Below, piece after piece: positions 8,503 through 18,272 of a DNA stretch of 64,000 nucleotides. Source of the stretch: Eubacterium sp. Its GTDB lineage: Bacteria > Bacillota > Clostridia > Lachnospirales > Lachnospiraceae. The notes under the pieces were generated by a model that saw only the letters and a list, made by a program, of their open reading frames with translations, had not been told where the DNA came from and ran no database searches. The stretch lies in contig JAFZRN010000007.1 in the NCBI GenBank assembly GCA_017619835.1, forward strand, positions 1 to 64,000, given 5' to 3'. How positions within the stretch are numbered: the first letter of the stretch is position 1; the number at the start of each line of letters is the position of its first letter. The translations under genes and the position numbers were made by a program.

Positions 8503-11439
8503 TTAGTAGAGTTTCGTTACTTCGCCGAAGGAGTCGCTCGCCTCGACGATCTTCTCCTCGCTGCCGACTGCGCAGATGATGTTGCTGTCGGCCAGTGTCT
8601 TTGCATATGGTGCAAGGCTGCGGATGGTCTCCTGCGTACATGACAGGATGGCGTCACGGTTCTGCTGCCTCTCCTCATCGGTTATACCGTTCATGTAGAA
8701 GCTGAACGAGATTGCACCCTCAGATGACGGCGGCAGCGGATTATCGATCTTTGAGATCGTACCGATGATATATTTAGTCATGTCCCTATCGGAGCAGTCA
8801 AAATTCTCAACATATTTATAAGCATCCTTATAAATCTGATAAGTCTCCAGCAGATTAGGGTCACGATACGAAGCCATAAAGCCTAAGCCGGTCCTCGCAA
8901 AGTCACACATTGTACCGTACGCACCACCGGTCACTCTCACATTCAGCCATAGATAATCATATGCGAAAATGATTTGGAGAACGTTCAGTGCACCGTTATA
9001 TTTTAGTCCCGCATCCTTATAATTTGAGACAGCCGCAACATACTGAACCTTCGATGAAGTCTTAAAGCCCTCATTAAGAACCTTAAGCGGAACCTCGAGT
9101 CCTTCATCCTTAACCTCTGCGTCAGAAAGAACCGCGCGCATATTTTTAAGCGCACCTTCGAAGGAAGAAGGTCTCTTTTTCGAAGTGAAATTGATCAGCA
9201 TCGCATCGCGCCTGAAAAGCATCTTGTAAAGCCTTTCGAGATCATTTGCAAGTGACTCGTACTCTTCTTCAAAATTCTTATCAAGATTATCGATGAATCT
9301 GTAAAAATCAATTCCGTCAAGGCAGTCAACTATCTTATGAGTCTTGAAAATGTATGACGCCGCACGTGATCTTGCGGTAACGTGTCCGCCATCAACAAGG
9401 ATATTCTTTCCCTGGGCCAGAATCTCGGAAATGATCTCGCGGATCCTCTTTTTATCAGTGATATGTGACTTGGTGATGATCTCGGTAATGAGATCCACGC
9501 CGTCCTCTATCTTATCGTCAAATGTCTTGGTCTTACACTGAACATAAGTCAGGATACCGTCATTCTTAACGTTCATGCATCCCATGTTGAAAGAGACAAG
9601 TCCTGTCTTCAGATTGATTTCAGTCGACAAGTCATTATATGTATGATCGTCCGTATCAACATATTTGAGAAGCTCGACCAGAAGTTCTGCCTTACAAAGG
9701 TCTTCGTAGGCAATATCATTTAACTTGAAAAATATGTCAAGGTAGGAAATACCGTTCGTGAAAATGTCATGGTAAAGCGTCTTAACTCCATCAACCTCGG
9801 TCTCCTCGATCGGGTACTTCTTGATCTCTTTTCTGATGTCGCTGATATCAAGAAGAGGAATCTTCGCAAGTTCTTCGGGAGTAGACGGCTCAAGCTGATA
9901 CTTCTTAAGATGGGCCGTATCGGCGATCAGCTGCTCTATCTCAGCGTCGCTTAAGGATGCCTTGTATTCAGCCAGCTTTGCGGCAAGCTTATCATCCTTT
10001 TCCTTATTGATACCGATCTTCGGAACGCCCATGACAAAACATTTGTGATCATTATTCAGGAGCCTGTTTTCAATAATGTCTTCAAAGTACTTCCCATTAA
10101 TAGCTTCGCGAAGGAATGAATAGACTTCATTAATAGAAAATTTATACTGCGCCAGCTCATCATCATAGAGCCAGCTCTCAAATGAATCAAGTCCAACAGC
10201 AAGTCCCTTGGGGAAGCGTCCGAATACACCCTCTTTTGCCCTGAACTCAAAGTTAGATACAGCAGCCTCGAGAGCCTTTTTATCCAGGCCTTCCTCAACA
10301 TACTTACGAAGTTCTGATTCGATCATCTCGATAAACTTAGCCTCATCCGAATCATTTGCATCTCTTGCTAAAATCGAAAATGCCGGCTGACGCATGGTGC
10401 TGTCATACTGAGACTCGATATCGGAACATATTCCGGAATCGATCAACGCCTTTTTGAGTGGTGCACCCGGAGAGTCGATCAGAACAAACTGCAGGATATT
10501 CATGGCTTCGGTGAGTATCTTATCCGTGCTGTTGCCGACAACAACGTTATATGTAAGAATCGCATTCTGCTCAAGCTCATCCTCATCCGTAACAGAGAAT
10601 TCGATGGTGTCATATACCGGCTCAGCAAGCGGCTTCTGAACAGGAATTTCTGAAGGCACATACAGATAGTCGTAGCTGCTGAGATACTCCTTATCGATAT
10701 AGTCAAGATGATCAGCTGCGTCCAAATCGCCGTAAAGATAGATGTAGCTGTTCGATGGATGATAATAATTCTTATGATAATCGAGATACTCCTCCCGGGT
10801 AAGTTCGGGAATCATGTCAGGTTCGCCGCCGGAATCTGAACTGTACACCGTATCAGGATAAAGCACCTGATTGATCCTGTTTGCAAGGAGCGCATCCGGC
10901 GAAGAAAAAACTCCGCGCATCTCGTTATAAACAACACCGTTTATGATGATGTCGCTATCCTTATCTGCAAGCTCATAATGCCAGCCCTCCTGCTTAAATA
11001 TCTCCTCGCGGGAATAAATGTTGGGATTAAAAACGGCGTCGAGATAAACGTCCATAATATTACGGAAATCCTTATCATTGCAGCTTGCAATCGGATAAAC
11101 GGTCTTATCGCCGTAGGTCATTGCATTAAGAAATGTATTGAGCGAGCCCTTTGCAAGCTCAACAAAAGGATCCTTCACGGGATATTTCTTGGAACCGCAG
11201 AGAACCGTATGCTCCACTATATGCTGGATGCCCTTCGAATTAGTTGGAGGAGTCCTGAAGCCAATCGCAAATGCCTTGTTATCATCATCATTAATAACGA
11301 CTGATACTCTGGCTTTTGTCTTATTATGACTCAGCACAAAACCCGTACCATTCAAGTCCGGAAGATCATTCTCCTGAACGATCGAATACGTCTCAAGGTT
11401 CTTCAGTTTCTCACGAATCTCATTAATATCGTTTATCAT
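8503..11439 (-). CDS. M16C (PreP/insulinase-like) zinc metallopeptidase
   Basis: This 978-residue protein has the inverted zinc motif HIVEH at 73-77 (zinc ligands His73 and His77, general base Glu76). The third ligand is probably in FKQEGWHYEL near residue 151. Two M16 halves joined by a helical hinge make up the M16C presequence-protease family, and the length (about 970) fits. Family members degrade short unfolded peptides inside a closed chamber. No signal peptide is present, so the enzyme is expected in the cytosol. AAAGGACACATTT precedes the ATG at 11439. REP-like palindromes flank it on both sides. Placement between era and cdd suggests it shares the long minus-strand transcript. Confidence 0.92.
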   Translation of the reverse strand: MINDINEIREKLKNLETYSIVQENDLPDLNGTGFVLSHNKTKARVSVVINDDDNKAFAIGFRTPPTNSKGIQHIVEHTVLCGSKKYPVKDPFVELAKGSLNTFLNAMTYGDKTVYPIASCNDKDFRNIMDVYLDAVFNPNIYSREEIFKQEGWHYELADKDSDIIINGVVYNEMRGVFSSPDALLANRINQVLYPDTVYSSDSGGEPDMIPELTREEYLDYHKNYYHPSNSYIYLYGDLDAADHLDYIDKEYLSSYDYLYVPSEIPVQKPLAEPVYDTIEFSVTDEDELEQNAILTYNVVVGNSTDKILTEAMNILQFVLIDSPGAPLKKALIDSGICSDIESQYDSTMRQPAFSILARDANDSDEAKFIEMIESELRKYVEEGLDKKALEAAVSNFEFRAKEGVFGRFPKGLAVGLDSFESWLYDDELAQYKFSINEVYSFLREAINGKYFEDIIENRLLNNDHKCFVMGVPKIGINKEKDDKLAAKLAEYKASLSDAEIEQLIADTAHLKKYQLEPSTPEELAKIPLLDISDIRKEIKKYPIEETEVDGVKTLYHDIFTNGISYLDIFFKLNDIAYEDLCKAELLVELLKYVDTDDHTYNDLSTEINLKTGLVSFNMGCMNVKNDGILTYVQCKTKTFDDKIEDGVDLITEIITKSHITDKKRIREIISEILAQGKNILVDGGHVTARSRAASYIFKTHKIVDCLDGIDFYRFIDNLDKNFEEEYESLANDLERLYKMLFRRDAMLINFTSKKRPSSFEGALKNMRAVLSDAEVKDEGLEVPLKVLNEGFKTSSKVQYVAAVSNYKDAGLKYNGALNVLQIIFAYDYLWLNVRVTGGAYGTMCDFARTGLGFMASYRDPNLLETYQIYKDAYKYVENFDCSDRDMTKYIIGTISKIDNPLPPSSEGAISFSFYMNGITDEERQQNRDAILSCTQETIRSLAPYAKTLADSNIICAVGSEEKIVEASDSFGEVTKLY

Positions 11440-11454
11440 AAATGTGTCCTTTCT

Positions 11455-11473
11455 GTGTCCGGGGTCTGACCCC
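11455..11473. repeat. REP-like palindrome, copy 2 (M16C / cdd junction)
   Basis: GTGTCC followed by GGGGTCTGACCCC, then TTTCACAC and TTTTTTCAC. It fills most of the 47-base gap between the cdd stop and the M16C start. Confidence 0.85.
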
Positions 11474-11486
11474 TTTCACACTTTTT

Positions 11487-11900
11487 TCACAGATTGAAGC
11501 TGTGTGGAAGCAGCTCAGATAATTTCAGTGTCATATAGTCCTCTGTATTTTTTGCGACGATGACGTCGATATCACCACTCTCCGGCAGGAACTCCGAAAG
11601 CACCTGGCGGCAGGCACCACAGGGATAAGGATAATCAGCATCCGAACCATCCAGCGGTCCGCCGACTATCGCGATCGCATCTATATGACGCTGGCCCTCG
11701 CTTACGGCTTTAAAGACAGCCGTCCTCTCAGCACAGTTAGTAAGTCCGTAGGAAGCATTTTCCACGTTGCAGCCGGTGAAGACATTACCGGAGGGCACGA
11801 CAAGTGCTGCCCCAACCAGATAATTCGAATATGGTGCATAGGCCATTGACCGTGCCTTCACCGCTTCATTTATAAGTAGTTCTATAACTTCTTTTTTCAT
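11487..11900 (-). CDS. cdd: Cytidine deaminase
   Basis: This 137-residue enzyme hydrolyses cytidine or deoxycytidine to the uridine form in pyrimidine salvage. The zinc site is complete: CAE (Cys56, proton-shuttle Glu58) in NCAERTAVFKA, and PCGACRQ with Cys94 and Cys97. The substrate-binding GCNVENASYG is at 43-52. Length matches the homotetrameric class. The ATG at 11900 follows GGAGTAGTGGGGTT. A terminator separates it from the GH5 gene upstream, so it needs its own promoter in the short A/T-rich gap or receives read-through. Confidence 0.95.
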   Translation of the reverse strand: MKKEVIELLINEAVKARSMAYAPYSNYLVGAALVVPSGNVFTGCNVENASYGLTNCAERTAVFKAVSEGQRHIDAIAIVGGPLDGSDADYPYPCGACRQVLSEFLPESGDIDVIVAKNTEDYMTLKLSELLPHSFNL

Positions 11901-11920
11901 ATAACCCCACTACTCCAATA

Positions 11921-11963
11921 CTCAAAAAAATGAGTAAAAGGGGATTAACCCTTTTACTCATTT
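11921..11963 (-). terminator. Rho-independent terminator of the GH5 gene
   Basis: Arms AAATGAGTAAAAGGG (11928-11943) and CCCTTTTACTCATTT (11949-11963) pair almost perfectly and are followed on the minus strand by TTTTTTTGAG. Confidence 0.88.
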
Positions 11964-12021
11964 CATTATAATTGCAACTCCACTTACCGTCAATCGATGT
12001 TTTCGGAGTTTTGATCAGGTT

Positions 12022-15000
12022 TTACTTTGAAGCTTTAACCTTTGGACTCTTAGCGCCCTTCTTCTTAAAGAGCTTCTTGTAAGCCTTAACCTTAGCCTTA
12101 GGAACCTTGAATGTAGCCTTCTTCTTGATTCCCTTGAAAGCGCCGGCACCAACATTCTTTGTAGTAAGCTTATCAGTCTTTACCGTGATAGTCTTCAGCT
12201 TCTTACATCCGTTAAATGCGTTCTTGCCGATCTTAGCTACATTTGCCCCGATCGTAACCTTGGTAAGCTTCTTATTTGACTTAAATGCGCCGGCAGATAT
12301 AGCAGTCACTTTATAATCCTTACCATCGGAAAGCTTAACTGTACTTCCGATTGTAAATGAAGTGAGCGTTGTCTTTGTAGGCTTAACTAATGTCACTTCA
12401 TCAGCAGCCGTAATCTTGTAAACACCCTTGCCTACTGTTTCCTCATCACCGACCTTGAGTGCAGCTTCTTCCTGAAGTTTCTTGATAAGAGCTTCCTGCT
12501 CAGCAATCTTAGCTTCAAGCTTAGCCTTCTCATCTTCAAGAGCCTTAACCTTTGAATCTCCGCTCTTCTTAAGATTATCTATCTCTTCAGATATAGCTTT
12601 GTTTTCTTCTTTAAGCTTATCAAGATTCTTAAGAAGCTGTTCGATAGCAGGACTGACTATAGCTTTAAGGTCCTCATCACCAGCTCCAAGTTCTTTAAGC
12701 TTATTTTTCATAGCTTCAATATCACTAAAGGCACTTTCATCGCCATCAGCTACTTTATCCTCATTAAGTCTCGAATAATTATTGATAATATAATATAAAT
12801 CATCTGTACCGAGATCACCGGGTTCAAGCTTATTAACTATGTCAAGAAAAGTCGCATTATTTCTTTCAAGCATTTCGTTTGTCAGATCATAGTTACTAAG
12901 AGCATATGCAGCTAAAATTACCTGATTCTTCTTGGCATCATCTTTCATAGCAAGAGGGAAAATGATGTCAGAATGCTGACCTATAGCAAATTCACCATCA
13001 GCAAAGCCAATATATCTATCAACTAAAGTGATATTGTCATAATAAATGCGTCCGTCAAAATCAGAATCAAGATTATGAAGAGCAAGTACGATATTTCTTA
13101 AAGGAACATTATCCGGATGTGTATACTCACCATAATTTTCAATATCCTTGTTTAATGGAACAAATCCACTAAACTTAAGTAATTCTCTTCCGCCTGGTGT
13201 AGTAACAGGAGTTCCACCATTAACAGGATCTATAACTATCTGTCCGGCCTGATACCACCATCCGTCACCATCCGGAATCGGACATACTTCGATACCGATC
13301 TTACCAGTTGTAGCTTTATCCTTATCAACATATATATTCATTGCAAATGCAATATATTCTTTAGAATCTTCAAGAGAACAGATTCCGAAAGGACTTGTAA
13401 GTCTTACACCGTCTTCCCAATCATTCTTTCCAACTTCAAGCTTAGCAGGGAAGGACATAGCATGATCATATTCATCAATTTCATCAATGGAAATCGTCTG
13501 GTAATCGATCTTTGAATCTCCATCCGGCTTCCAGCCTTCTCTCTGATCATTTTCAAAGTAGAAAGGAAGATAAAGAAATGAACCGGGCTGATCAGGAACT
13601 ACAGGTTTACTGGAAATGTCTCCGTTATAGAACATTTCGAGACCGATATTATCAAGGTAGAATCCTTTTGTGTCTCCAAAAAGAAGCGTGATATGACCAA
13701 GTTTATCATCTGCCGCCTTAATGGAATCATAATTAACTTTTGCCGTTGCTTTCATAAGTCCTGTAGAATCATCAAGAGCAAAATCACTTGGAGTAAGTGT
13801 TATCTGTGAAAGCTGTCCCCACCAATTAAGTTTTTCAGTCTGTATGATTGGCTGAATCTCAAATTTATCATTTACAAGAGATGTTCCATCAGGTAGATAA
13901 ACATCAAATGTAAGATCACTATAAAGTGAATAAGCTGTACCAAGATCCTGGAATGAAATACGTGCTCCACTCCAAGGTCCTCCACTTATTTCACCAGCTT
14001 CCAAAACCTTATTTCCATCCGATAAAGTAGTAACACTGAGCGGATAATTTTCAGCATTATATGCACCTGGATTACCTTCACCATCTGTGTATGACTGTAC
14101 AGATGCATTTGTACTTCCATCCTCAAAATCAAGTATATTTACAGAAGATCCAAACATCGGAGCAACGTCTCCGCGAATCTTAGAACGAACATAAAGACCT
14201 GTTATGGAAAGATCTGTATTAGTTCCATCTGTAGCAGTATCCCAGTTAGGAATTCCGTCATCATCAAGGTCAATCGGCTCTTTTGTTGCTGTCTTAAGCA
14301 TTGATGCAGAAATCTCGTTCTTAAGAGCAAGTGACCATGAACACCAGCTGATCTTCATATCAGCAAGAAAATCAAGCCATCTCTCAGCATAGTTGATGTA
14401 AGGACCACCATCTCCGGTAGCTTCAGATGTACCCCACTCTGTACAGAATACAGCAATACCACCCTCAAGTGCCTTCTCAATCTTGGAACCTAACCAGTAA
14501 TTTCCATCTTCATCGGGCTCTGTATCATGTGTACCTGCATAAAAATGTACAGTATACATGATCTGATCATCTAGTGCAGATCCATTTGCAACTGCTGGAT
14601 CAACTACAGGATCAGAAACAGGTGCATCGACAAACTGGCTCCAGTTATCAGTACCACAGATAACGATATTAGGATTAGGATCCTTATCATAATCACGGAT
14701 TGCATTAACAACTCCCTGATGATAAGGAAGAAGCTTTTCTGACCATACAGAAGCTGCAGCTGCTTCTGAGCCAAGTCCGTTAGGCTCATTAGCTGTCTCA
14801 AAAAGCACATTTCCCTGATCTCCGTATTTTTCGGACAGATATGCGAAGAAAAGCTGAGCGCCATTATAATCCGGATGGGCTTCCTTTATGTCTGTATATA
14901 CTGGAAGATTCTTTCCTGCATTAAGATAAACCTCATTTGTCGGATCTCCGGGACTTAAGATATGCCAGTCAACCAGAACATACATTCCTCTTTCGGTAGC

Positions 15001-15399
15001 AAGCTGAATACCCTGCTCAACTCTTTCGAGTCCTGCAGCGGGATCATCTGCATATCCGGTTTCGGTAACATACATAGCAAGCCTTATAATGTCACAGTTC
15101 CAGTCATAAGCAAGTGCATCAAATGCAGCATCATTAAGTATCCAGTTTCCATCTCCCCACTGAAGACCAAATGTACTCATACCTTTAAGTTGCACGGGAT
15201 TACCGTTTTCGTCGCAAAGCTGCATATAACCAGTAGAACTGTCTTCTGCAACTTTAAGATCGCCGTACTTCTCGTATGGCGTTACATGACCGGTGGGCTT
15301 ATCGATACCCTTGGCATTTGCTGTTACAGGACTGAATCCGGCAAGCAGAAATCCACAGGCAAGAGCACCAACGATCATTCGTTTAACAAATCGTTTCAT
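12022..15399 (-). CDS. Secreted GH5 endoglucanase with tandem CBM17/28, coiled coil and LRR_5 tail
   Basis: This 1125-residue extracellular enzyme probably hydrolyses beta-1,4-glucan. The signal peptide (1-29, ending TANA) leads into a GH5 barrel at about 33-380. Acid/base Glu205 is in the NEP motif (FETANEPNG), nucleophile Glu321 in FCTEWG, and VDWH lies at 143-146. Two domains resembling CBM17/28 follow (about 420-600 and 610-810; the second has FENDQREGWKPDG). After a helical segment comes a coiled coil (about 930-985) and a leucine-rich LRR_5/BspA-like domain (about 1000-1125) ending in Lys-rich KKLFKKKGAKSPKVK. The tail is shared with the next two genes and may hold the enzyme at the surface; that is inference. 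A strong AAAAGGAGG precedes the ATG. It diverges from an AraC-type regulator, the likely controller. Confidence 0.92.
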   Translation of the reverse strand: MKRFVKRMIVGALACGFLLAGFSPVTANAKGIDKPTGHVTPYEKYGDLKVAEDSSTGYMQLCDENGNPVQLKGMSTFGLQWGDGNWILNDAAFDALAYDWNCDIIRLAMYVTETGYADDPAAGLERVEQGIQLATERGMYVLVDWHILSPGDPTNEVYLNAGKNLPVYTDIKEAHPDYNGAQLFFAYLSEKYGDQGNVLFETANEPNGLGSEAAAASVWSEKLLPYHQGVVNAIRDYDKDPNPNIVICGTDNWSQFVDAPVSDPVVDPAVANGSALDDQIMYTVHFYAGTHDTEPDEDGNYWLGSKIEKALEGGIAVFCTEWGTSEATGDGGPYINYAERWLDFLADMKISWCSWSLALKNEISASMLKTATKEPIDLDDDGIPNWDTATDGTNTDLSITGLYVRSKIRGDVAPMFGSSVNILDFEDGSTNASVQSYTDGEGNPGAYNAENYPLSVTTLSDGNKVLEAGEISGGPWSGARISFQDLGTAYSLYSDLTFDVYLPDGTSLVNDKFEIQPIIQTEKLNWWGQLSQITLTPSDFALDDSTGLMKATAKVNYDSIKAADDKLGHITLLFGDTKGFYLDNIGLEMFYNGDISSKPVVPDQPGSFLYLPFYFENDQREGWKPDGDSKIDYQTISIDEIDEYDHAMSFPAKLEVGKNDWEDGVRLTSPFGICSLEDSKEYIAFAMNIYVDKDKATTGKIGIEVCPIPDGDGWWYQAGQIVIDPVNGGTPVTTPGGRELLKFSGFVPLNKDIENYGEYTHPDNVPLRNIVLALHNLDSDFDGRIYYDNITLVDRYIGFADGEFAIGQHSDIIFPLAMKDDAKKNQVILAAYALSNYDLTNEMLERNNATFLDIVNKLEPGDLGTDDLYYIINNYSRLNEDKVADGDESAFSDIEAMKNKLKELGAGDEDLKAIVSPAIEQLLKNLDKLKEENKAISEEIDNLKKSGDSKVKALEDEKAKLEAKIAEQEALIKKLQEEAALKVGDEETVGKGVYKITAADEVTLVKPTKTTLTSFTIGSTVKLSDGKDYKVTAISAGAFKSNKKLTKVTIGANVAKIGKNAFNGCKKLKTITVKTDKLTTKNVGAGAFKGIKKKATFKVPKAKVKAYKKLFKKKGAKSPKVKASK

Positions 15400-15563
15400 G
15401 TTAAAAAACCTCCTTTTTAGAATACGATCAATATATGTAATCTTATTTTATTATTTGCAGACGATATACTATATATGAATTTATATTTTTATATAACGAT
15501 TTATTGTAAAAATGTTCGATTTTTGTAAGAAATATTGTTTCTGTTTTTGGTAGTATTGAGTTA

Positions 15564-15576
15564 CAGTCTCAGACTG
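15564..15576. promoter_or_regulatory. Candidate operator in the GH5 / AraC divergent region
   Basis: A short inverted repeat CAGTCT-C-AGACTG lies just upstream of TTTATATATT, a possible -10 for the AraC gene. The 221-base gap 15400-15620 is otherwise very A/T-rich with many TATA-like stretches. It must hold the promoters for both divergent genes, but I cannot assign a confident -35/-10 pair for either. Confidence 0.3.
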
Positions 15577-15620
15577 ACCTTTTATATATTTTTACAACAT
15601 ATTTAAAAGGAGAATATCTT

Positions 15621-16358
15621 ATGGGGAAAATGAATTCTGACCTGTTGAATACGCTTATGGAACAAAATGACGACTCTGTACGTCACACTGATCCGGATGA
15701 TGAATTCAGTTTTTATCATCTTGTAAGTACCGGAAATATCGAGGGGCTTAAATCCCGCGGTTTTTCCCTTATGGATAAAGGACTTGGAGTTCTTTCAGAT
15801 GATCTTGCTAGAAATGTACTCTACCATTTCATCATAAGCATCTCCATGATTACAAGACACTGCATTGATAAGGGCATGCCATCAGAGGTCGCTTATACTC
15901 TGAGTGATCTCTATATCAGAAAAGTTGATAAACTGAAAAAAGCAGACGAAATCAACCGTCTGCATAAAACAATGGTTTATGACTATGCCGAAAGAATGGC
16001 TCAGATTGCGGAAAACGACAGATACAGCATTCATGTCACCAAAACCATTAAATATATAAATGACCATATAACCGAGCCGATCAGTGTTAAGGATATAACC
16101 GAAAATGTCAAGCTTAACAAATCCTATCTCTGCGCTCTCTTCAAAAAAGAGACAGGCAAAACCATCGGCTCATATATCGATACAAAAAAAATTGAGCTTG
16201 CAAAGGAATACCTTACGAATACGGAGCTACGATTCATCGAAATATCAAATGCTCTCGGTTTCAGATCCTACAGCTACTATATCCAGATGTTTAAGAAGAT
16301 CACGGGGATTACCCCGAAAGAATACAGAAGTATATACTATAACAGATATATAGTATAG
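15621..16358 (+). CDS. AraC-family transcriptional regulator
   Basis: A 245-residue regulator is the only plus-strand protein gene I can support. The C-terminal 100 residues hold two helix-turn-helix motifs: ISVKDITENVKLNKSYLCAL then FKKETGKTIGSYI, and LRFIEISNALGFRSYSYYIQ then MFKKITGITPKEYRS, the AraC signature. The N-terminal half (VSTGNIEGLKSRGFS through RHCIDKGMPSEVAYTLSDLY) resembles a helical sensor-like domain seen in Lachnospiraceae AraC proteins rather than a cupin. The effector is unknown. AAAAGGAGAATATCTT precedes the ATG. It diverges from the GH5 cellulase and faces the operon of its two degenerate paralogues, so it may control all three. Confidence 0.92.
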   Translation: MGKMNSDLLNTLMEQNDDSVRHTDPDDEFSFYHLVSTGNIEGLKSRGFSLMDKGLGVLSDDLARNVLYHFIISISMITRHCIDKGMPSEVAYTLSDLYIRKVDKLKKADEINRLHKTMVYDYAERMAQIAENDRYSIHVTKTIKYINDHITEPISVKDITENVKLNKSYLCALFKKETGKTIGSYIDTKKIELAKEYLTNTELRFIEISNALGFRSYSYYIQMFKKITGITPKEYRSIYYNRYIV

Positions 16359-16375
16359 ACTGCACAGGGGGACGG

Positions 16376-16415
16376 AAAAATCCGCCGGAATGTCATTTCA
16401 TTCCGACGGATTTTT
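16376..16415. terminator. Bidirectional terminator between AraC gene and 606-residue gene
   Basis: Arms AAAAATCCGCCGGAATG (16376-16392) and CATTCCGACGGATTTTT (16399-16415) pair with one mismatch. A T run follows on both strands, so it can end both convergent genes. Confidence 0.9.
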
Positions 16416-16433
16416 TCATTTGATTATACTTAA

Positions 16434-18254
16434 TTATTTTATCTTCGGCTTCTTTGCGCCCTTCTTGGTAAAGAGCTTCTTATAATCCTTCTTCATCGAA
16501 GCCGGAACCTTGAAGGTAGCTTTCTTCTTTATTCCCTTGAAAGCATTTGAACCAACGGTCTTTAATGTAAGCAGCTCGGTATTAACCGTGATGGTCTTAA
16601 GCTTCTTACATTTGTTAAATGCGTTCTTGCCGATCTTAGCTACATTCGCTCCGATCGTAACCTTTGTAAGCTTAACATTTTCTTTGAAAGCATTTGCCTC
16701 AATAGCTGTAACCTTATAATCTTTTCCATCCATAAGTTTTACAGTATCTTCTATTGTAAATGACTTCAAAGTGTCAGACTTCGGGCTCACAAGAGTAACC
16801 TCGTCAGCAGATGTAATCTTATAGATGCCATTTCCGACAACGAATGTATCGCCAACCTTGAGAGTGACTGACGGCTTATCATCGGTAGACGGATTAGTTC
16901 CGGGATCGGTCTTGCCGGCTGCTTCATCCTGAAGCTTCTTAACAAGAGCTTCCTGCTCTGCGATCTTGGCATCGGTCTTAGCCTTCTCATCCTCGAGTTC
17001 CTTAAGTTTCTTCTCAAGTTCAGCTACATCAGCGGCATTCTTCTCATTTTCCTTCTTAAGCTTATCGATCTCTGATGACTTTTCGCCGATCTCCTTATCT
17101 TTATCATCGATAGCCTGCTGCTTCTCTTCAAGCTGTTCTTGTACTTCAGCAATCTCTTCTTCGATCTCTTTATTTGACTTTGAAAGATCAGCGACCTTAT
17201 CTATCAGAGCCTTAGTAACCGGATCAATGGATTTATTTATAGTATCGTCAGAAACTCCAAGTGCTCTTAAGTTATCTGCAAAAGCGCCGAAATCAGTATA
17301 TGCAGTCTCATCTCCATTAAGAAGCATGTCTTCATTTAGTTGAAGATAATCACCTAATAATATCCCTAAACATTTCTGAGAAACATCTCCTTCATCAAGA
17401 TCCGCAACAAAATCTGTAATGAATTTAGAACCTTTATTATAGATTTTTTCATGAACATTATCAAAAAGCAGATAATCAGTCTCAAGCTCCTTCAAAAGTG
17501 CAGCTAACTGTTTAGAAGTAAGATAGTCGATATCAACTAAAACGATAATTTCATCATATCTCATGCCAGTACATGGACCATAACCTTCAATAACTTCTAT
17601 ATCCAACAGAGGATTACAAATTGCTATTGCAAAAGCTGCATAATGCTTTGGCCTGGCATTTCCTTGTCCTATACAAAAACATAAACTTATAAAATGTGAA
17701 ATTAGATTATATTCAGTATCAATATCATCAAGGTTTTCAGCATCAACATAACGAACATTGTCGTAAGTTATCGTTCCATCATAATCAGACTGATTATTAA
17801 CAATAATTACAATCTTATCTAGATATGCATTATCTTCAAAAGGGTTTTCTCCATAATTATCTATAACCGGATTTAACGGCAAATATAAGCTATATTTATA
17901 AAGAATAGTTCCGTCAGATGTCGTCACTTCTTCATGGTCTTCCCCTTCGGAAATATAGTTTTCCAAAGATGTATACTCGGTATCACCAGAATCAGGATCC
18001 GATCCTACGGCGATAGTCATCATTCCGGTTGTCGGCTCTCTTTCAAGATAAAGATTCATTGAAATCGCTTCATATTCTACGCTTCCATCCTCAGGTGTCA
18101 CTTCAATAGCGGGTGATATCATTTTGCTTCCATCAATTGTCCAGCCATCCATAGGATCCGTGCCATCCGCCTTTGCTGTGATCGGGCTGAATCCGGCGAG
18201 CACAAATCCGCAAGTAATAGCGCCAACGATAATTCTTTTTATAATTCTTTTCAT
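16434..18254 (-). CDS. Secreted GH5-less paralogue: partial CBM, coiled coil, LRR_5 tail
   Basis: This 606-residue secreted protein shares its signal peptide (MKRIIKRIIVGAITCGFVLA then GFSPITAKA) and C-terminal 250 residues with the GH5 proteins beside it. It lacks any glycosidase domain. Residues about 35-180 align with the second half of the downstream CBM17/28 module (MNLYLEREPTTGMMTIAVGS; YLPLNPVIDNYGENPF; TITYDNVRYVDAENLDDIDTEYN). Then come a helical segment, a long heptad-rich coiled coil (about 365-450), a DPGTNPSTDDKP linker and the LRR_5 domain ending KKGAKKPKIK. It follows the 1088-residue gene by 18 bases with its own GGGGAGG, so the two form an operon. It may be a scaffold or remnant; no catalytic role is expected. 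Confidence 0.8.
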   Translation of the reverse strand: MKRIIKRIIVGAITCGFVLAGFSPITAKADGTDPMDGWTIDGSKMISPAIEVTPEDGSVEYEAISMNLYLEREPTTGMMTIAVGSDPDSGDTEYTSLENYISEGEDHEEVTTSDGTILYKYSLYLPLNPVIDNYGENPFEDNAYLDKIVIIVNNQSDYDGTITYDNVRYVDAENLDDIDTEYNLISHFISLCFCIGQGNARPKHYAAFAIAICNPLLDIEVIEGYGPCTGMRYDEIIVLVDIDYLTSKQLAALLKELETDYLLFDNVHEKIYNKGSKFITDFVADLDEGDVSQKCLGILLGDYLQLNEDMLLNGDETAYTDFGAFADNLRALGVSDDTINKSIDPVTKALIDKVADLSKSNKEIEEEIAEVQEQLEEKQQAIDDKDKEIGEKSSEIDKLKKENEKNAADVAELEKKLKELEDEKAKTDAKIAEQEALVKKLQDEAAGKTDPGTNPSTDDKPSVTLKVGDTFVVGNGIYKITSADEVTLVSPKSDTLKSFTIEDTVKLMDGKDYKVTAIEANAFKENVKLTKVTIGANVAKIGKNAFNKCKKLKTITVNTELLTLKTVGSNAFKGIKKKATFKVPASMKKDYKKLFTKKGAKKPKIK

Positions 18255-18272
18255 AAAAATGTACCTCCCCTA

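Noticed and set aside
8444-8641. 65-residue ORF at the M16C 3' end
   Set aside because: It lies within M16C and the palindrome, with no ribosome site.
16434-18254. Frameshift or assembly error as the reason for the missing GH5 domain
   Set aside because: Signal peptide, linker and CBM remnant are in one frame with a normal ribosome site, so it reads as a real deletion.
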